DNA from: Vibrio sp. 16
Lineage (GTDB): Bacteria > Pseudomonadota > Gammaproteobacteria > Enterobacterales > Vibrionaceae
Reading direction: 5' to 3'
Length of the DNA stretch: 64,000 nucleotides
NCBI RefSeq assembly: GCF_963681195.1
Contig: NZ_OY808997.1
Coordinates: 868,001-932,000 of the forward strand
Shown: positions 48,735 through 58,118 of the stretch, piece by piece
How positions within the stretch are numbered: position 1 is the first letter of the stretch
Layout: every line of letters begins with the position of its first letter
The notes under the pieces: model-generated
The model's database searches: none
What the model saw: the letters and a program-made list of their open reading frames with translations, nothing else
Told to the model about the DNA's origin: nothing
Position numbers and translations under genes: made by a program

Positions 48735-49622
48735 ATGAGTGTAGAGACTTTTATCGGTTTACATCCCGCACTAACTTTGGGTAGTGCACTTCCAAGCGCA
48801 GATGACAGTGGCGAAGGAACCCATTTGTATGTGTCATTTTCAGAACTCATTCTAGGGAATGTCTTTTATCACCCTGAATTTAAAGAAAATACAGAGAACC
48901 TCTCCGAAGTTGAAAAGAGTTCGATAGAGGCAATCTTAGCGGGCCAGTCACTGCAGCAACACTTCGTAGACACTTTGGTGACCAGTGTCAAAGCGGCGAT
49001 CAAACCTGAACATGAGTCCATTAGAGTGAGCCTGAGCAGTGCTGATAGTTATGCGTTCAGTTCACTACTTGGAGGCAGCGCTGAAATCGAAGAGGTAAAC
49101 CCTGCGCTAGGTTTGCGAGGCGTCTCTCGTTATGCATCTGACCAGTTCAGTTCAACGTTTGCGTTAGAGTGCCAAGCGATCAAACAGTTGAGGGAAGAGG
49201 GCATTCAAGTCGATATCGTTGTTCCCTTTGTTCGCGCTCTGTCTGACGCAGCAAAGGTTATTGATCTCCTTGCTGAGCAGGGATTACCTCGAGGGCTAAA
49301 TGGGCTTAAAGTTATCTACACCGTGGACGTGCCTTCTGCTGCGCTCCTTTGCGAGCGACTTCTTCCTTATTTCGACGGTGTGGTGATCAATCTAGAGAAC
49401 TTGGCCCAGTTTACCTTAGGCGTTGATAGGAGCAGTGAGGCGTTAGAGTATCTATTTGACCCACAAAGCGAAGCCGTGGTGCAACTTCTCGATATTGTGG
49501 TTAAATCGGCAACAACGAGCAATAAGCCGGTCTTACTCACTTCGTCTAACCTTACGCAATATCCCAAAATACAAGAGTATATTTTGGAGCGAGGCTCGAT
49601 TGATTGTGTAGTGACACTGTAA
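48735..49622 (+). CDS. Orphan PEP-synthase C-terminal domain, catalytically degenerate
   Basis: A 295-residue protein homologous to only the C-terminal PEP/pyruvate-binding barrel of PpsA. Shared landmarks are EEVNPALGLRGVSRYAS, the FALECQAIKQLREE helix, VPFVRALSDAAKV, YFDG and TLGVDRSSE. The catalytic positions are changed: the metal-binding Glu of CE(L/I)PS is Asp in TVDVPS, the metal-binding Asp of SIGSNDLTQ is lost in INLENLAQ, and the acid/base Cys of GICGQ is absent (LLTSSN). There is no nucleotide-binding domain and no phospho-His domain. I infer a non-enzymatic protein, perhaps a ligand sensor or a partner of another protein. ATG 48735 has GGAG before it. It is divergent from aroH, an enzyme that uses PEP, which may be coincidence. 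Confidence 0.85.
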   Translation: MSVETFIGLHPALTLGSALPSADDSGEGTHLYVSFSELILGNVFYHPEFKENTENLSEVEKSSIEAILAGQSLQQHFVDTLVTSVKAAIKPEHESIRVSLSSADSYAFSSLLGGSAEIEEVNPALGLRGVSRYASDQFSSTFALECQAIKQLREEGIQVDIVVPFVRALSDAAKVIDLLAEQGLPRGLNGLKVIYTVDVPSAALLCERLLPYFDGVVINLENLAQFTLGVDRSSEALEYLFDPQSEAVVQLLDIVVKSATTSNKPVLLTSSNLTQYPKIQEYILERGSIDCVVTL

Positions 49623-49649
49623 CTAGCAGCGTAGCAACATCACCTTTTG

Positions 49650-49688
49650 CAAAGCTCAATGTTAACAAAATGTTGACATTGAGCTTTG
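49650..49688 (+). terminator. Terminator of the PEP-synthase-like gene
   Basis: CAAAGCTCAATGT at 49650-49662 pairs with ACATTGAGCTTTG at 49676-49688; TTCGTT follows. Confidence 0.7.
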
Positions 49689-49733
49689 TTCGTTATGAAC
49701 TAAAGCGACTATTTTAACTAATCGGACCAGTTC

Positions 49734-50213
49734 ATGATCACTTCAATCGCAAAAGCCAATATGTACCTCAATTGGTTTGGATTTTTCAAAGTACCGTTTA
49801 TATGGTTGTGCAGACCGAAGATCCTAAGGTTGGATGATCAAAGCGTTGAAATCAAAATCCCCCTGAAACGACGAACAAAAAATCACCTAAACAGCATGTA
49901 TTTCGGTGTACTCGCGGTGGGTGCTGATGTGGCGGGCGGTTTCATGGCGATGAGTAAAGCGCAGGAGCGAGGGGAGCGTGTTTCTCTGGCGTTTAAGGAA
50001 GTAGAAGGGAAGTTTCTCAAAAGACCGGAAGCTGACGTTCATTTTGTGTGTCACGATGGCGAATTAATTGACGACATGCTTGATGAAACCTTCAAGACTG
50101 GCGAGCGCGTAAACCAGGCGGTCAAGATAACCGCCATATGCCCATCTCTGCACGGAGATGAACCCATGGCGGAATTTCTTCTTACTCTTTCACTGAAGAA
50201 AAAGGGTGGATAG
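49734..50213 (+). CDS. DUF4442 (hot-dog-fold) protein
   Basis: A 159-residue protein of the DUF4442 group, which is related to hot-dog thioesterases. The family block RRTKNHLNSMYFGVLAVGAD and the following VAGGFMAM form the expected central helix. Near the end it has the strand motif RVNQAVKITAIC. A role in acyl-CoA or acyl-thioester turnover is the usual guess for the family and is not established. No signal peptide. Its last 32 bases overlap the 3' end of the convergent membrane-protein gene. Confidence 0.75.
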   Translation: MITSIAKANMYLNWFGFFKVPFIWLCRPKILRLDDQSVEIKIPLKRRTKNHLNSMYFGVLAVGADVAGGFMAMSKAQERGERVSLAFKEVEGKFLKRPEADVHFVCHDGELIDDMLDETFKTGERVNQAVKITAICPSLHGDEPMAEFLLTLSLKKKGG

Positions 50214-51567
50214 CCGCTTCCACCTCGATCTGTTCAACGGCTACAATTTTGCTTCGATTGAGGACAATCTTCCAACGATAATACTTCGGTTCGCCATCGT
50301 GATTGTCTTCTTTGGCGATCAAATTGACTAGGTGGCGTTTTTCCACTGACTCCTTGCTGACTTGATTATTGTTCAGCACATATACCTTGTTTGAACCTTT
50401 ATCCATGAGCCGCATTAGAGGTCTCATGCTTATGAGCAGTGATTCCCGGGTCTCTTCATAACCACTCATAAACTTAGAGGTCGACATTTCAACCCCCGCG
50501 CGATAGTGGAGGATGGTTTCTTCTCTTTGTACGACTCGCTTTTTACGAATGTTCTTAATTCGGTCGGGAAGTTTCTCTAAGTTTTTGTAGTCGAGCCACT
50601 CTAGTTTCTGACCGACGGCTTTCTTAGTGGTTGGGTCTAAGTAGAGCTTGCGCCACTTTGGTCGCCCTTTGCGAAGCCAGCGCCAAAGCACGTCCCTCAA
50701 GTCGTCTTTAAAAATCTCACGTAATGCGTAAACAAAGGACATTAATACGATGAAAGAGACGGTGATCTCTCCCCAGTAATCGCGGGCTAGTATCGCGGCA
50801 ATCGTTACAAACACCATCACAAAACCAGTCGCGCCGCCTTTAACCATTCGCTGCATATTGCTGCCAAGGGATTGGGTTTTCTCTTGCAACACCACGGGGT
50901 GCTCGATCAATCGGCGCAGCAAGCGCATCTTGTTACTCAAACGCGTTACGTCGTCACGTACATTTTTCGAGTTGTAATTGTGCAGCTTGCGATGCGCCGC
51001 TTCTTTTTCGACAATCGCGAGTAAACTCTCTTTCACGGCTTTGTAGTCACCCTCACGAGGCATGTGTGCCACCAGCGACATCAAACGTTGGCCTGTGTAC
51101 CAAGAGAGATAGTTGTCTATATTCGCGTAGTAGCGTTTTAAGTTCTCTTCGTATGGTGCGCCTCTACGTAGCTTCTTTAGGATGTCTAGCGCTAGGTCAA
51201 TGACTTCATCCACTTCGTCTGTGGTGACGCTGTCGGTATTGTTTTTATTGAGTTGGTTTACCGCTTTGTCTAATGCAATAACATATTGGTAGGCAAACAA
51301 ACTCAAACTAACGCGATACTGGGTAGAAGAGAGTCGGCCTCGTTTTGCTAATCGGCTGTGCACGAGTGGAAGAAGGGTTTTGTCACTGTAATAGGCGCGC
51401 TTTTGAATCAAAGACTCGTAGTAAAACTCGCTTTCTTTAAGTACATCTGAGGATAGACCGAGTTCACCTGGCACAAAAAAGTAGAGATCGAGAGTCGATT
51501 TTTTGGTAGACGCCATCGCATGAGAGACTTTTAAAGTGATGCCGTCCTGCTTATCAACGGTGATCAA
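50182..51567 (-). CDS. Unrecognised inner-membrane protein with large cytoplasmic parts
   Basis: A 461-residue protein I do not recognise. It has a soluble, Lys/Arg-rich N-terminal part of about 245 residues. Two adjacent membrane helices follow near 248-265 (TGFVMVFVTIAAILA) and 272-288 (VSFIVLMSFVYAL). The basic C-terminal part of about 170 residues contains DDLRDVLWRWLRKGRPKW and a run of basic residues, NIRKKRVVQREE. The TTG at 51567 is preceded by AGGAG at 6 bases, which supports it as start. There is no known catalytic motif and no signal peptide. It overlaps the DUF4442 gene tail to tail and is divergent from the cvfB-like gene. Confidence 0.7.
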   Translation of the reverse strand: MITVDKQDGITLKVSHAMASTKKSTLDLYFFVPGELGLSSDVLKESEFYYESLIQKRAYYSDKTLLPLVHSRLAKRGRLSSTQYRVSLSLFAYQYVIALDKAVNQLNKNNTDSVTTDEVDEVIDLALDILKKLRRGAPYEENLKRYYANIDNYLSWYTGQRLMSLVAHMPREGDYKAVKESLLAIVEKEAAHRKLHNYNSKNVRDDVTRLSNKMRLLRRLIEHPVVLQEKTQSLGSNMQRMVKGGATGFVMVFVTIAAILARDYWGEITVSFIVLMSFVYALREIFKDDLRDVLWRWLRKGRPKWRKLYLDPTTKKAVGQKLEWLDYKNLEKLPDRIKNIRKKRVVQREETILHYRAGVEMSTSKFMSGYEETRESLLISMRPLMRLMDKGSNKVYVLNNNQVSKESVEKRHLVNLIAKEDNHDGEPKYYRWKIVLNRSKIVAVEQIEVEAAIHPFSSVKE

Positions 51568-51656
51568 GGAAAGCTCCTAAAAAAAGTAACAATAACTGGC
51601 GAAAGCATATCAGAGATTCGCTATAATCACCGCAAATTTAACAAGAGACAGTTGAA

Positions 51657-52490
51657 ATGATTAAAGTTGGTCAGATTAACCACTTAGAAGTAGTAAAAAA
51701 GGCAGATTTTGGGGTATTTCTTGATGCCGGAGATTACGGTACGACATTACTTCCAAATCGCTATGTCCCTGAAGGGGTTAAGGTTGGCGATTTCGTTGAT
51801 GCTTTTTTGTACTTTGATTCTGACAGCCAGTTAGTCGCAACAACTGAAACACCTATTGCTCAAGTTGGTGAGTGGGGATTGATGACCATTGAAGGTGTCA
51901 ATAGTACAGGTGCATTCGCGAGTTGGGGCATTAAAGAGAAAGATCTGCTGATCCCATTTAGCGAGCAACGTACGCGTTTCAGTGCGGGTCAAAACGTCCT
52001 TGTTTATGTCTACACCGACAAAGCGTCTGGACGTATCGTTGGAACCACGAAGTTCAACAAACTGCTCGATAAAACGCCCGCCAACTATAAGCGAAATCAA
52101 CAGGTTGATCTTATTATCGCTGAGCGTAGTGACTTGGGCTACAAAGCGATTGTGGAAGGCCAACACTGGGGAATGATTTTTAAATCTGACGTATTTGGTA
52201 AGCTGTTTATCGGTAAAAAGTTGAAAGGTTACATTAAGTCAGTTCGTGAAGATGGCAAGATCGATCTTTCTCTGCAAAAGGTTGGTGTCGCTAAGATGGA
52301 CGATTTGAGCGAGAAGATTATTGAGTTGCTCGAGAAGAAAGGCGGATTTTTGCCACTGAATGATAAATCTTCACCTGAAGCGATCTTCTCGGCTTTCCGT
52401 ACTAGCAAAGGGACGTTTAAAAAGTCGATCGGTGGTTTGTACAAACAAGGTAAAATCGTTATCGAGAAAGAAGGCATTCGACTCGCTTAA
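51657..52490 (+). CDS. cvfB: CvfB/YitL-type S1 RNA-binding protein
   Basis: A 277-residue protein resembling the CvfB family: tandem S1-like beta-barrels followed by a C-terminal winged-helix domain. The first barrel begins VGQINHLEVVKKADFGVFLD; another starts near GQHWGMIFKSDVF and closes with VREDGKIDLSLQKVG. The winged helix at the end contains GGFLPLNDKSSPEAIFSAF and GGLYKQGKIVIEKEGIRL. CvfB proteins bind RNA and affect virulence gene expression in Firmicutes; the role in vibrios is not established. It is monocistronic, divergent from the unrecognised membrane protein. Confidence 0.85.
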   Translation: MIKVGQINHLEVVKKADFGVFLDAGDYGTTLLPNRYVPEGVKVGDFVDAFLYFDSDSQLVATTETPIAQVGEWGLMTIEGVNSTGAFASWGIKEKDLLIPFSEQRTRFSAGQNVLVYVYTDKASGRIVGTTKFNKLLDKTPANYKRNQQVDLIIAERSDLGYKAIVEGQHWGMIFKSDVFGKLFIGKKLKGYIKSVREDGKIDLSLQKVGVAKMDDLSEKIIELLEKKGGFLPLNDKSSPEAIFSAFRTSKGTFKKSIGGLYKQGKIVIEKEGIRLA

Positions 52491-52492
52491 CG

Positions 52493-52524
52493 TTTGTCGA
52501 TTGAGCAATAACCCAATCGACAAA
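52493..52524 (+). terminator. Hairpin behind the cvfB-like gene
   Basis: TTTGTCGATTG at 52493-52503 pairs with CAATCGACAAA at 52514-52524, but the tail is A-rich, so termination efficiency on this strand is uncertain. Confidence 0.5.
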
Positions 52525-52555
52525 AAATGGCCCAAAGCTTATCCTGCTTTGGGCC
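52525..52555 (-). terminator. Terminator of rsmF
   Basis: GGCCCAAAGC at 52529-52538 pairs with GCTTTGGGCC at 52546-52555; on the minus strand the stem is followed by ATTTTTTG. Confidence 0.8.
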
Positions 52556-52681
52556 TAGGGGAATGGCTCCTACAGAGCCTGCGCTAATGAGTGTAATACA
52601 TAACAATTCTTATCTTTTAGTGTAGTGCATCGTAGTCAGTTCGCGAGGCTTAGCTAGAATTTCATACTATTGGTTTAGACA

Positions 52682-54106
52682 CTAAAATAAGTTTTTGTCT
52701 CTAACCAATTCGCGCGGCAGGCCATTTTTAACTCTGTTTCCAACCCATTTCCCCAGTCCAATCACATCGTTACCTAGCTTGACGAATACTTCCCCTTTGC
52801 CCGATTGACCTTCTGGTCTTACATCGCGTCCCATATACCATTCACGAGCCTCTTCAACACTAAGTACTACACATTGGCGCTCGTTTCCTGTTGCCAGTGA
52901 TGTCGCGACCTGATGTTGCCAGCGATAGCCTTTCTTGTGGGCTTCAGCAATCTTGATTCCCATACGTGAGAACTTAAACTCACCGAGCATGGCTTCAAGC
53001 GCGTTAGGAAAAAGCCATACATCGTTATCACGTAGCCAGACAGAACTGTTACTAGGTAACTGAACATCAAGCGTTTGGGCCAGTTGCTTCTCAATATCTT
53101 GCTGGATCTTGGCTGATGCTTTTTCAAAAGGAAATTTGCCGAGACGTTTTTTAACGTTTGGCGCTTCGACCGAGCTTACTTTACGCAGCCGTGCGACAAA
53201 AAATCCCTCACAATCATAGGTTTGGGGGAATATATGCAAAAAGCCTTCAGGCGTTAGTGATTTGTCTGCATTTGGAAATAGATCTTCAAGGCTGTCGAAT
53301 TCTACCGCTTCACCAAAAGTCTCCTTTAAGTGATGACACACTTGCTGGTTTTCTTCAACGCTCAAGGTACAGGTTGAGTAGACAAGATGGCCACCGACTT
53401 TGAGGGCGTGAAATGCGCTTTCGATAAGATCTTTCTGAGTGTTAGAGATGTCAATAACCGAGGCTTTACTCCAGTTTTTCATCGCATCTGCGTCTTTACG
53501 AACGGTGCCTTCACCGGAGCAAGGGGCATCGATCAACACCGCTTCAAATTGTTCTGGCAACCACCCCCCGAACACTCTGCCATCATAGTTGCTTAATGCG
53601 GCATTTCGTACTCCACAACGTTCAATGTTGGCATGAAGCACTTTTACGCGGCTAGACGAATATTCGTTGGCTACTAATACACCCTCATTGGCCATTTTTG
53701 CGGCTATTTGCGTTGTTTTAGAACCAGGAGCGGCAGCCATGTCGAGAACCGTGTCATACACATCAGTGTCTGATTTAAACAGCGCAGAAACAGGCATCAT
53801 TGAGCTCGCTTCTTGTATGTAAAAAAGCCCGGACATGTGTTCAGCAGTATTGCCCAGTGGAACTACACTCTCATCTGCTTCAATCCAGAACCCTTCGTCA
53901 CACCATGGCACAGGGTACAGTTGCCAGCCTTTTTCGTTCGCGCGAGTGAGAAAGTCGGCAACCGTTGTTTTTAATGTGTTGACGCGAATGCTCTTGCGAA
54001 GGGGGCGTTGGCAAGCGGCAACAAACTCTTCCAAAGTCGATGATGTTGGAATGATGGCCGCCATTTCATCAAGGAATTCTTGTGGCAGATAAACGTTAGA
54101 GTGCAA
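52682..54106 (-). CDS. rsmF: 16S rRNA (cytosine-1407-C5)-methyltransferase RsmF
   Basis: A 474-residue Nop2/Sun-type RNA methyltransferase; E. coli RsmF is 479. It methylates C1407 of 16S rRNA. The first landmark is QRPLRKSIRVNTLK, then the SAM-binding MAAAPGSKTTQIAA near residue 123. The two catalytic Cys motifs are APCSGEGTVRKD near 196 and YSTCTLSVEENQ near 243. The C-terminal PUA-like part has KGYRWQHQVATSL. It lies downstream of letB on the same strand, as in E. coli (yebS-yebT-rsmF), separated here by a terminator. Confidence 0.95.
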   Translation of the reverse strand: MHSNVYLPQEFLDEMAAIIPTSSTLEEFVAACQRPLRKSIRVNTLKTTVADFLTRANEKGWQLYPVPWCDEGFWIEADESVVPLGNTAEHMSGLFYIQEASSMMPVSALFKSDTDVYDTVLDMAAAPGSKTTQIAAKMANEGVLVANEYSSSRVKVLHANIERCGVRNAALSNYDGRVFGGWLPEQFEAVLIDAPCSGEGTVRKDADAMKNWSKASVIDISNTQKDLIESAFHALKVGGHLVYSTCTLSVEENQQVCHHLKETFGEAVEFDSLEDLFPNADKSLTPEGFLHIFPQTYDCEGFFVARLRKVSSVEAPNVKKRLGKFPFEKASAKIQQDIEKQLAQTLDVQLPSNSSVWLRDNDVWLFPNALEAMLGEFKFSRMGIKIAEAHKKGYRWQHQVATSLATGNERQCVVLSVEEAREWYMGRDVRPEGQSGKGEVFVKLGNDVIGLGKWVGNRVKNGLPRELVRDKNLF

Positions 54107-54158
54107 TGTTCTATCTCTGAGGAGGTAAAGGGGCAGGGATTATAACCAATCAAAACAA

Positions 54159-54183
54159 AAAACGCAGCGGTTGGCTGCGTTTT
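54159..54183 (-). terminator. Terminator between letB and rsmF
   Basis: AAAACGCAGC at 54159-54168 pairs with GCTGCGTTTT at 54174-54183 and has TTTTGTTTTG behind it on the minus strand. rsmF starts about 50 bases beyond, so it needs read-through or its own promoter. Confidence 0.85.
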
Positions 54184-54193
54184 AAAAGTCTTG

Positions 54194-56827
54194 TTAGGGT
54201 TTAGGTATCGGTGTGCGCCACTGTTTCCATTGTTCTTCACCTTGTGCGTGTAGGAAGAATGATTGGCCTTGTTTCGCTACCGGACGAAGCTGCTTATCTT
54301 GAGGCGTTGCGAACGTGATACCACCACGAACCAAGCTATCGACTGTTCCTGCCTTAATGTTGGCACCGCTAATGCCAATTGACACGTCAAGTCCTGAGGT
54401 ATTCCAAAAAATACTGTTTTGACGCACCAAGTAGGCGTATTGAGGATGAATGGAAATCTCTGTGATGACTCGGTCAGCGAACTCTCCAAGCTCAACTCCA
54501 GTCACGCTGCCCACTTCAATTTCTCGATAGAGCACAGGCGTCCCCTTGGCAATCGAGCCGCGTGTTTCGCTTTGAAGAGTGAATGTCACGCCTTTTAGCG
54601 CTGGCTCTTGCGTGTGTAAGGCAAATTGAGTGGCTGCCTTACCTTTACCTGGGCTGACGCTAATGGTCTTACTGATCAAGTTTTCTAGATTACGTACACC
54701 GCTTAAGCTGACCTCTGCTTTGGCTAACCAAAAGTAAGATCCACTGACCGCTATTTTGCTCGCATACTCGGGCAAAATACGCGCTTTGATATCCACTTTA
54801 TTGCTATTGAATCGAGGCGTCACCAGTGTAACTTCACCGACTTTTACTCCGTTGTATTTGATGTCGGTTCCTTGAGTGAGCGAGTTTTCTCCGCTAAGAG
54901 AGAGGGTAATAACCTGACCAAACTTACGTGCCGTTTTGAAATCTTTGTAGAGTACCCACTTGCCGTTTTGTTTGTTGTCTACGCCGGGTAATGAATCAAA
55001 GGCGATACCACCTTGGATAAGAGATTTTAATGGTGCAGCTTTAACGCTCACGCCAGACAATCCCGCGTCGACCTCGATGCCAGAGCGGTTCCAGAAAACA
55101 GTTTGTTCAGTAACTAAGTGCTTGTATTGGTTCTCTATGCTGGCAGAGATCACCACGCCACCATCGACAAGATGGAAGTCGGCAATTGAGCCCACTTGTA
55201 GGTTGCGATAGAGCAGAGGGCTTCCTTTACTCACGGGAGGAAGTTCTGGAGCAAAGAGCGTTAATTTCGAAGAACCTGACAAGTTATATTTAGCCAACTC
55301 AGCTAATGATTTACTTTGATAAAGCTGGTAGCTCTCTTTGGCTGAGTTTTCCCCTTCGCTGACAAAGCTTATCGAGCCTGTCAGTAGTTGCTTGGCGGGG
55401 GGAACATTGATGTTTAAGCCAGATTCAGTAAGCTCTGCACTTGCACTGCCTGTTACGAAGAAGCGATTTTTAGATTTGATGAGGTGAGCGTATTCAGCAT
55501 CCACTAAGGTGTCGATATGGATTTTGTCATCCACGAGCTTTACGCCAGCAACGGAGCCGACCGATATTCCTTTGTACAGGATGTTTGCGCCTTTATCTAA
55601 CCCAAATGAGTTGTCGGCAAGTAACTTAACCTCGATTGAACGAGCTTGCTGGCGGTCAAAATCATTCTGACGAATTGCGGTGAAGTTTCTTGTGCGTTTG
55701 CCTTCACCGGGTACGATGGTCAGGAAGTTGCCTTTTACTAGGTTGGATAGATTTTTAACTTCAGAAAGTGACACGGTCGCTTCCTCTAGAATGAAACGTG
55801 ACCCTGATGTCAGCATGTCGCTGAAAGCAGGTTGGATCGCCGCAAATGCAACGATGTTTTTCCGTTCATCTCTAAGTTGTAGGTCGGTGACTTGGCCGAT
55901 TTCAATGCCGCGATACATGATCGGGGCACCTGATGCACTGATGTTATTGTCATCCGGTAATTGGATCTTAACGGCGATACCGCGTCCGGCCGTTTTTAAG
56001 TCTGGGTAGAGGCGAAATACCGTGTCATCTCCAATGGGCTCGCCCCCTTCAGGAGAATCAACGGCAATAGCGCCGCCAATAAGTGCGCTCATGCTTTCCA
56101 ATCGAACGTCGACACCGTCAAAACCAATTTTTGTGCCGATGCCACTGACATTCCAAAAACGGCTATCACCGGTGATAATGTGGCGATACTCTTCTTTGAT
56201 GGCGGCTTTAATAAGAACGTTTTTTGCCTCGTCATCAAGTTGATAGCTGTACACTTCACCGATAGGAATCTTCCGATAGACAATCTTCGACCCTATGGAA
56301 ACGCCACCTAAGTCTCGGGCACGTAGAGTTACTGACAATCCTTGCTCTGCTAGCAAATCCGCAGGTGCTCTATCTAACGCACGGAAAACAGTTTCGGGAT
56401 CGCCGGGCTCGTCACTCGGAGATATCGCGATATAGTTACCCGAAACTAATGCATCTAGACCTGAGATGCCAGAAAGGCTAGCGGTTGGCTTGACCATCCA
56501 AAAACGAGTGTTTTCGTTAAGCAGTTTGGTTGCTTCAGGGTAGATATCCGCTTCGACATAGATGCTTTGAAGATCTTTCGCTAAGTTGATGTCTCTGACC
56601 ATTCCCACTTCCAGGCCTTGATAGCGAATCGTGGTTCTTCCCGCGATCAAGCCAGAGGCTTCCGAGAAGTAGATTTGAACCCGTTCGCCCGCATCTTGAA
56701 TGGCCTTGAAAACCAACCACCCAGCTAAGATGACAGTGAGAATAGGCAACAACCATAAAGGGGATATACCGCGACTCTTCTTAACGTCGGGTGAGTACGA
56801 ATTTTGTGACGGGGAAGGGTTACTCAT
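54194..56827 (-). CDS. letB: Seven-MCE-domain lipid-transport tunnel protein LetB
   Basis: An 877-residue protein, the same length as E. coli LetB (YebT). An N-terminal membrane helix (ISPLWLLPILTVILAGWLVF, about residues 20-39) anchors it to the inner membrane. Seven MCE (MlaD-like) domains then follow in the periplasm; I count seven copies of the (Y/L)(R/K/Q/N)xx-(V/I)G core, for example RYQGLEVGMV, YRKIPIGEV, YRGIEIGQV, YKGISVGSV, YRNLQVGSI, YNGVKVGEV and YREIEVGSV. In E. coli LetB hexamers stack into a hydrophobic tube between the two membranes for phospholipid movement. Its ATG overlaps the letA stop by 8 bases (ATGAGTAA), so the pair is translationally coupled. Confidence 0.96.
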   Translation of the reverse strand: MSNPSPSQNSYSPDVKKSRGISPLWLLPILTVILAGWLVFKAIQDAGERVQIYFSEASGLIAGRTTIRYQGLEVGMVRDINLAKDLQSIYVEADIYPEATKLLNENTRFWMVKPTASLSGISGLDALVSGNYIAISPSDEPGDPETVFRALDRAPADLLAEQGLSVTLRARDLGGVSIGSKIVYRKIPIGEVYSYQLDDEAKNVLIKAAIKEEYRHIITGDSRFWNVSGIGTKIGFDGVDVRLESMSALIGGAIAVDSPEGGEPIGDDTVFRLYPDLKTAGRGIAVKIQLPDDNNISASGAPIMYRGIEIGQVTDLQLRDERKNIVAFAAIQPAFSDMLTSGSRFILEEATVSLSEVKNLSNLVKGNFLTIVPGEGKRTRNFTAIRQNDFDRQQARSIEVKLLADNSFGLDKGANILYKGISVGSVAGVKLVDDKIHIDTLVDAEYAHLIKSKNRFFVTGSASAELTESGLNINVPPAKQLLTGSISFVSEGENSAKESYQLYQSKSLAELAKYNLSGSSKLTLFAPELPPVSKGSPLLYRNLQVGSIADFHLVDGGVVISASIENQYKHLVTEQTVFWNRSGIEVDAGLSGVSVKAAPLKSLIQGGIAFDSLPGVDNKQNGKWVLYKDFKTARKFGQVITLSLSGENSLTQGTDIKYNGVKVGEVTLVTPRFNSNKVDIKARILPEYASKIAVSGSYFWLAKAEVSLSGVRNLENLISKTISVSPGKGKAATQFALHTQEPALKGVTFTLQSETRGSIAKGTPVLYREIEVGSVTGVELGEFADRVITEISIHPQYAYLVRQNSIFWNTSGLDVSIGISGANIKAGTVDSLVRGGITFATPQDKQLRPVAKQGQSFFLHAQGEEQWKQWRTPIPKP

Positions 56828-58085
56828 TTATCGATTCTCTATTGTTCGATGGTTGCTTATAGTTGTCCCAAATCAAGCGGGGATCGAGGCTTTCTGCTGC
56901 CAGCATAGTAAATATTACCACCAAGCCAAACGCAACTGCGCCAAAGCCTGGGGTGAAATCAAGAATTTGCCCACGGTCTACGAGAGTCATCATGATGGAA
57001 ATAACAAACAGGTCCATCATCGACCAACGACCAATCCATTTGACGACAAAATAGATGATCATCCGTTGCCTGTGAAATATGCTTCGCTTGAACTTGATCG
57101 CGAGAAGGATGTAACTCAAGCCAAGAATCTTAGCCACAGGTACAACTATGCTGGCGATAAAAATAATCGCGGCGATACCAGGCATTCCATTTTTAACCAG
57201 ACCAGCAACTCCAGAAAAAATAGTGTCCTCTAATCGTTTTCCGTTGGTCATCAAGATTGAAATCGGGATAAAGTTTGCTGGGAATATGGCGATAGAAGCA
57301 GCAAACAAATAGGCCCAAGTCTTTTGGATAGAGTTGGGTTTGCGGTGATGGATCGGGTTATGGCAACGAATACAGTGCTCACCTTCTGGTTGAGAGAGGT
57401 GACAACTGTGACAGTGTAGCGTTTTGTTCTTCATCGGCAGCATACGCTCTGGCATATATTCTTCCCAGTAACGACGTACACTAACCCGAGTCACTAATAA
57501 AACCGTTGCTACCTGAAGTAAAACCAATCCAATCAACCCAGGGCCAACAAATATGTCTGAATAATCTTGAAGTTTAAAACACGAAATAGCCACGCTGATA
57601 AGGAAAACATCAATCATCACCCAGGCTTTAAGGTGTTGAATTAGGGCGAGCGAATACTTGAGTGCACGGAATGCTCGCTGTTGAACCGCGATATGAGCGA
57701 CAACAACCGAGGTTGATAGAATCAGCGGGGCAATAGAACTGCAGAAAAAAATCAGTAAAGCCAGCATGACAAACCCTTCCTGCATCAAGGTCCATACTCC
57801 ATGAGGGAGCGTTGCAGGAATCATGACACCAAACAGGCGAATACTGATGAAGTTGAAAAAGTGTGAGGGTATAAAAAGCAGTAGACAAGTTACTGCAATC
57901 GCCAAATTGCCAGAAAGTGAAGGATTGCCCCCTCGGTACAATTGCGTTCCGCAGCGGGGACAGTATGCGTTTTTACCCTTTTCGAGGGCGAAAGTATCAA
58001 CGGGTAACTCACACCCTTGGCAAAGGCGAAGTGACTTCACTTGAGTTTGGTGATATTGCGGTTTTATTCGAGGAGGGTGATTCAT
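56820..58085 (-). CDS. letA: Inner-membrane partner of LetB, PqiA-family protein LetA
   Basis: A 421-residue polytopic protein. Each half has a zinc-ribbon pair and four membrane helices: CQGCELP with CPRCGTQLY near residues 23-47, and CHSCHLSQ with CIRCHNPIHH near 222-245. E. coli LetA (YebS) is 427 residues and works with LetB to load lipids. I chose ATG 58085 because AGAGGG stands 5 bases before it; a GTG two codons upstream is also in frame. The start lies 34 bases behind the ABC exporter gene on the same strand, so those two may share a transcript. Confidence 0.94.
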   Translation of the reverse strand: MNHPPRIKPQYHQTQVKSLRLCQGCELPVDTFALEKGKNAYCPRCGTQLYRGGNPSLSGNLAIAVTCLLLFIPSHFFNFISIRLFGVMIPATLPHGVWTLMQEGFVMLALLIFFCSSIAPLILSTSVVVAHIAVQQRAFRALKYSLALIQHLKAWVMIDVFLISVAISCFKLQDYSDIFVGPGLIGLVLLQVATVLLVTRVSVRRYWEEYMPERMLPMKNKTLHCHSCHLSQPEGEHCIRCHNPIHHRKPNSIQKTWAYLFAASIAIFPANFIPISILMTNGKRLEDTIFSGVAGLVKNGMPGIAAIIFIASIVVPVAKILGLSYILLAIKFKRSIFHRQRMIIYFVVKWIGRWSMMDLFVISIMMTLVDRGQILDFTPGFGAVAFGLVVIFTMLAAESLDPRLIWDNYKQPSNNRESINE

Positions 58086-58118
58086 AACCACCCTCTATTA
58101 TTAGTGGCGAGTTGAGTT

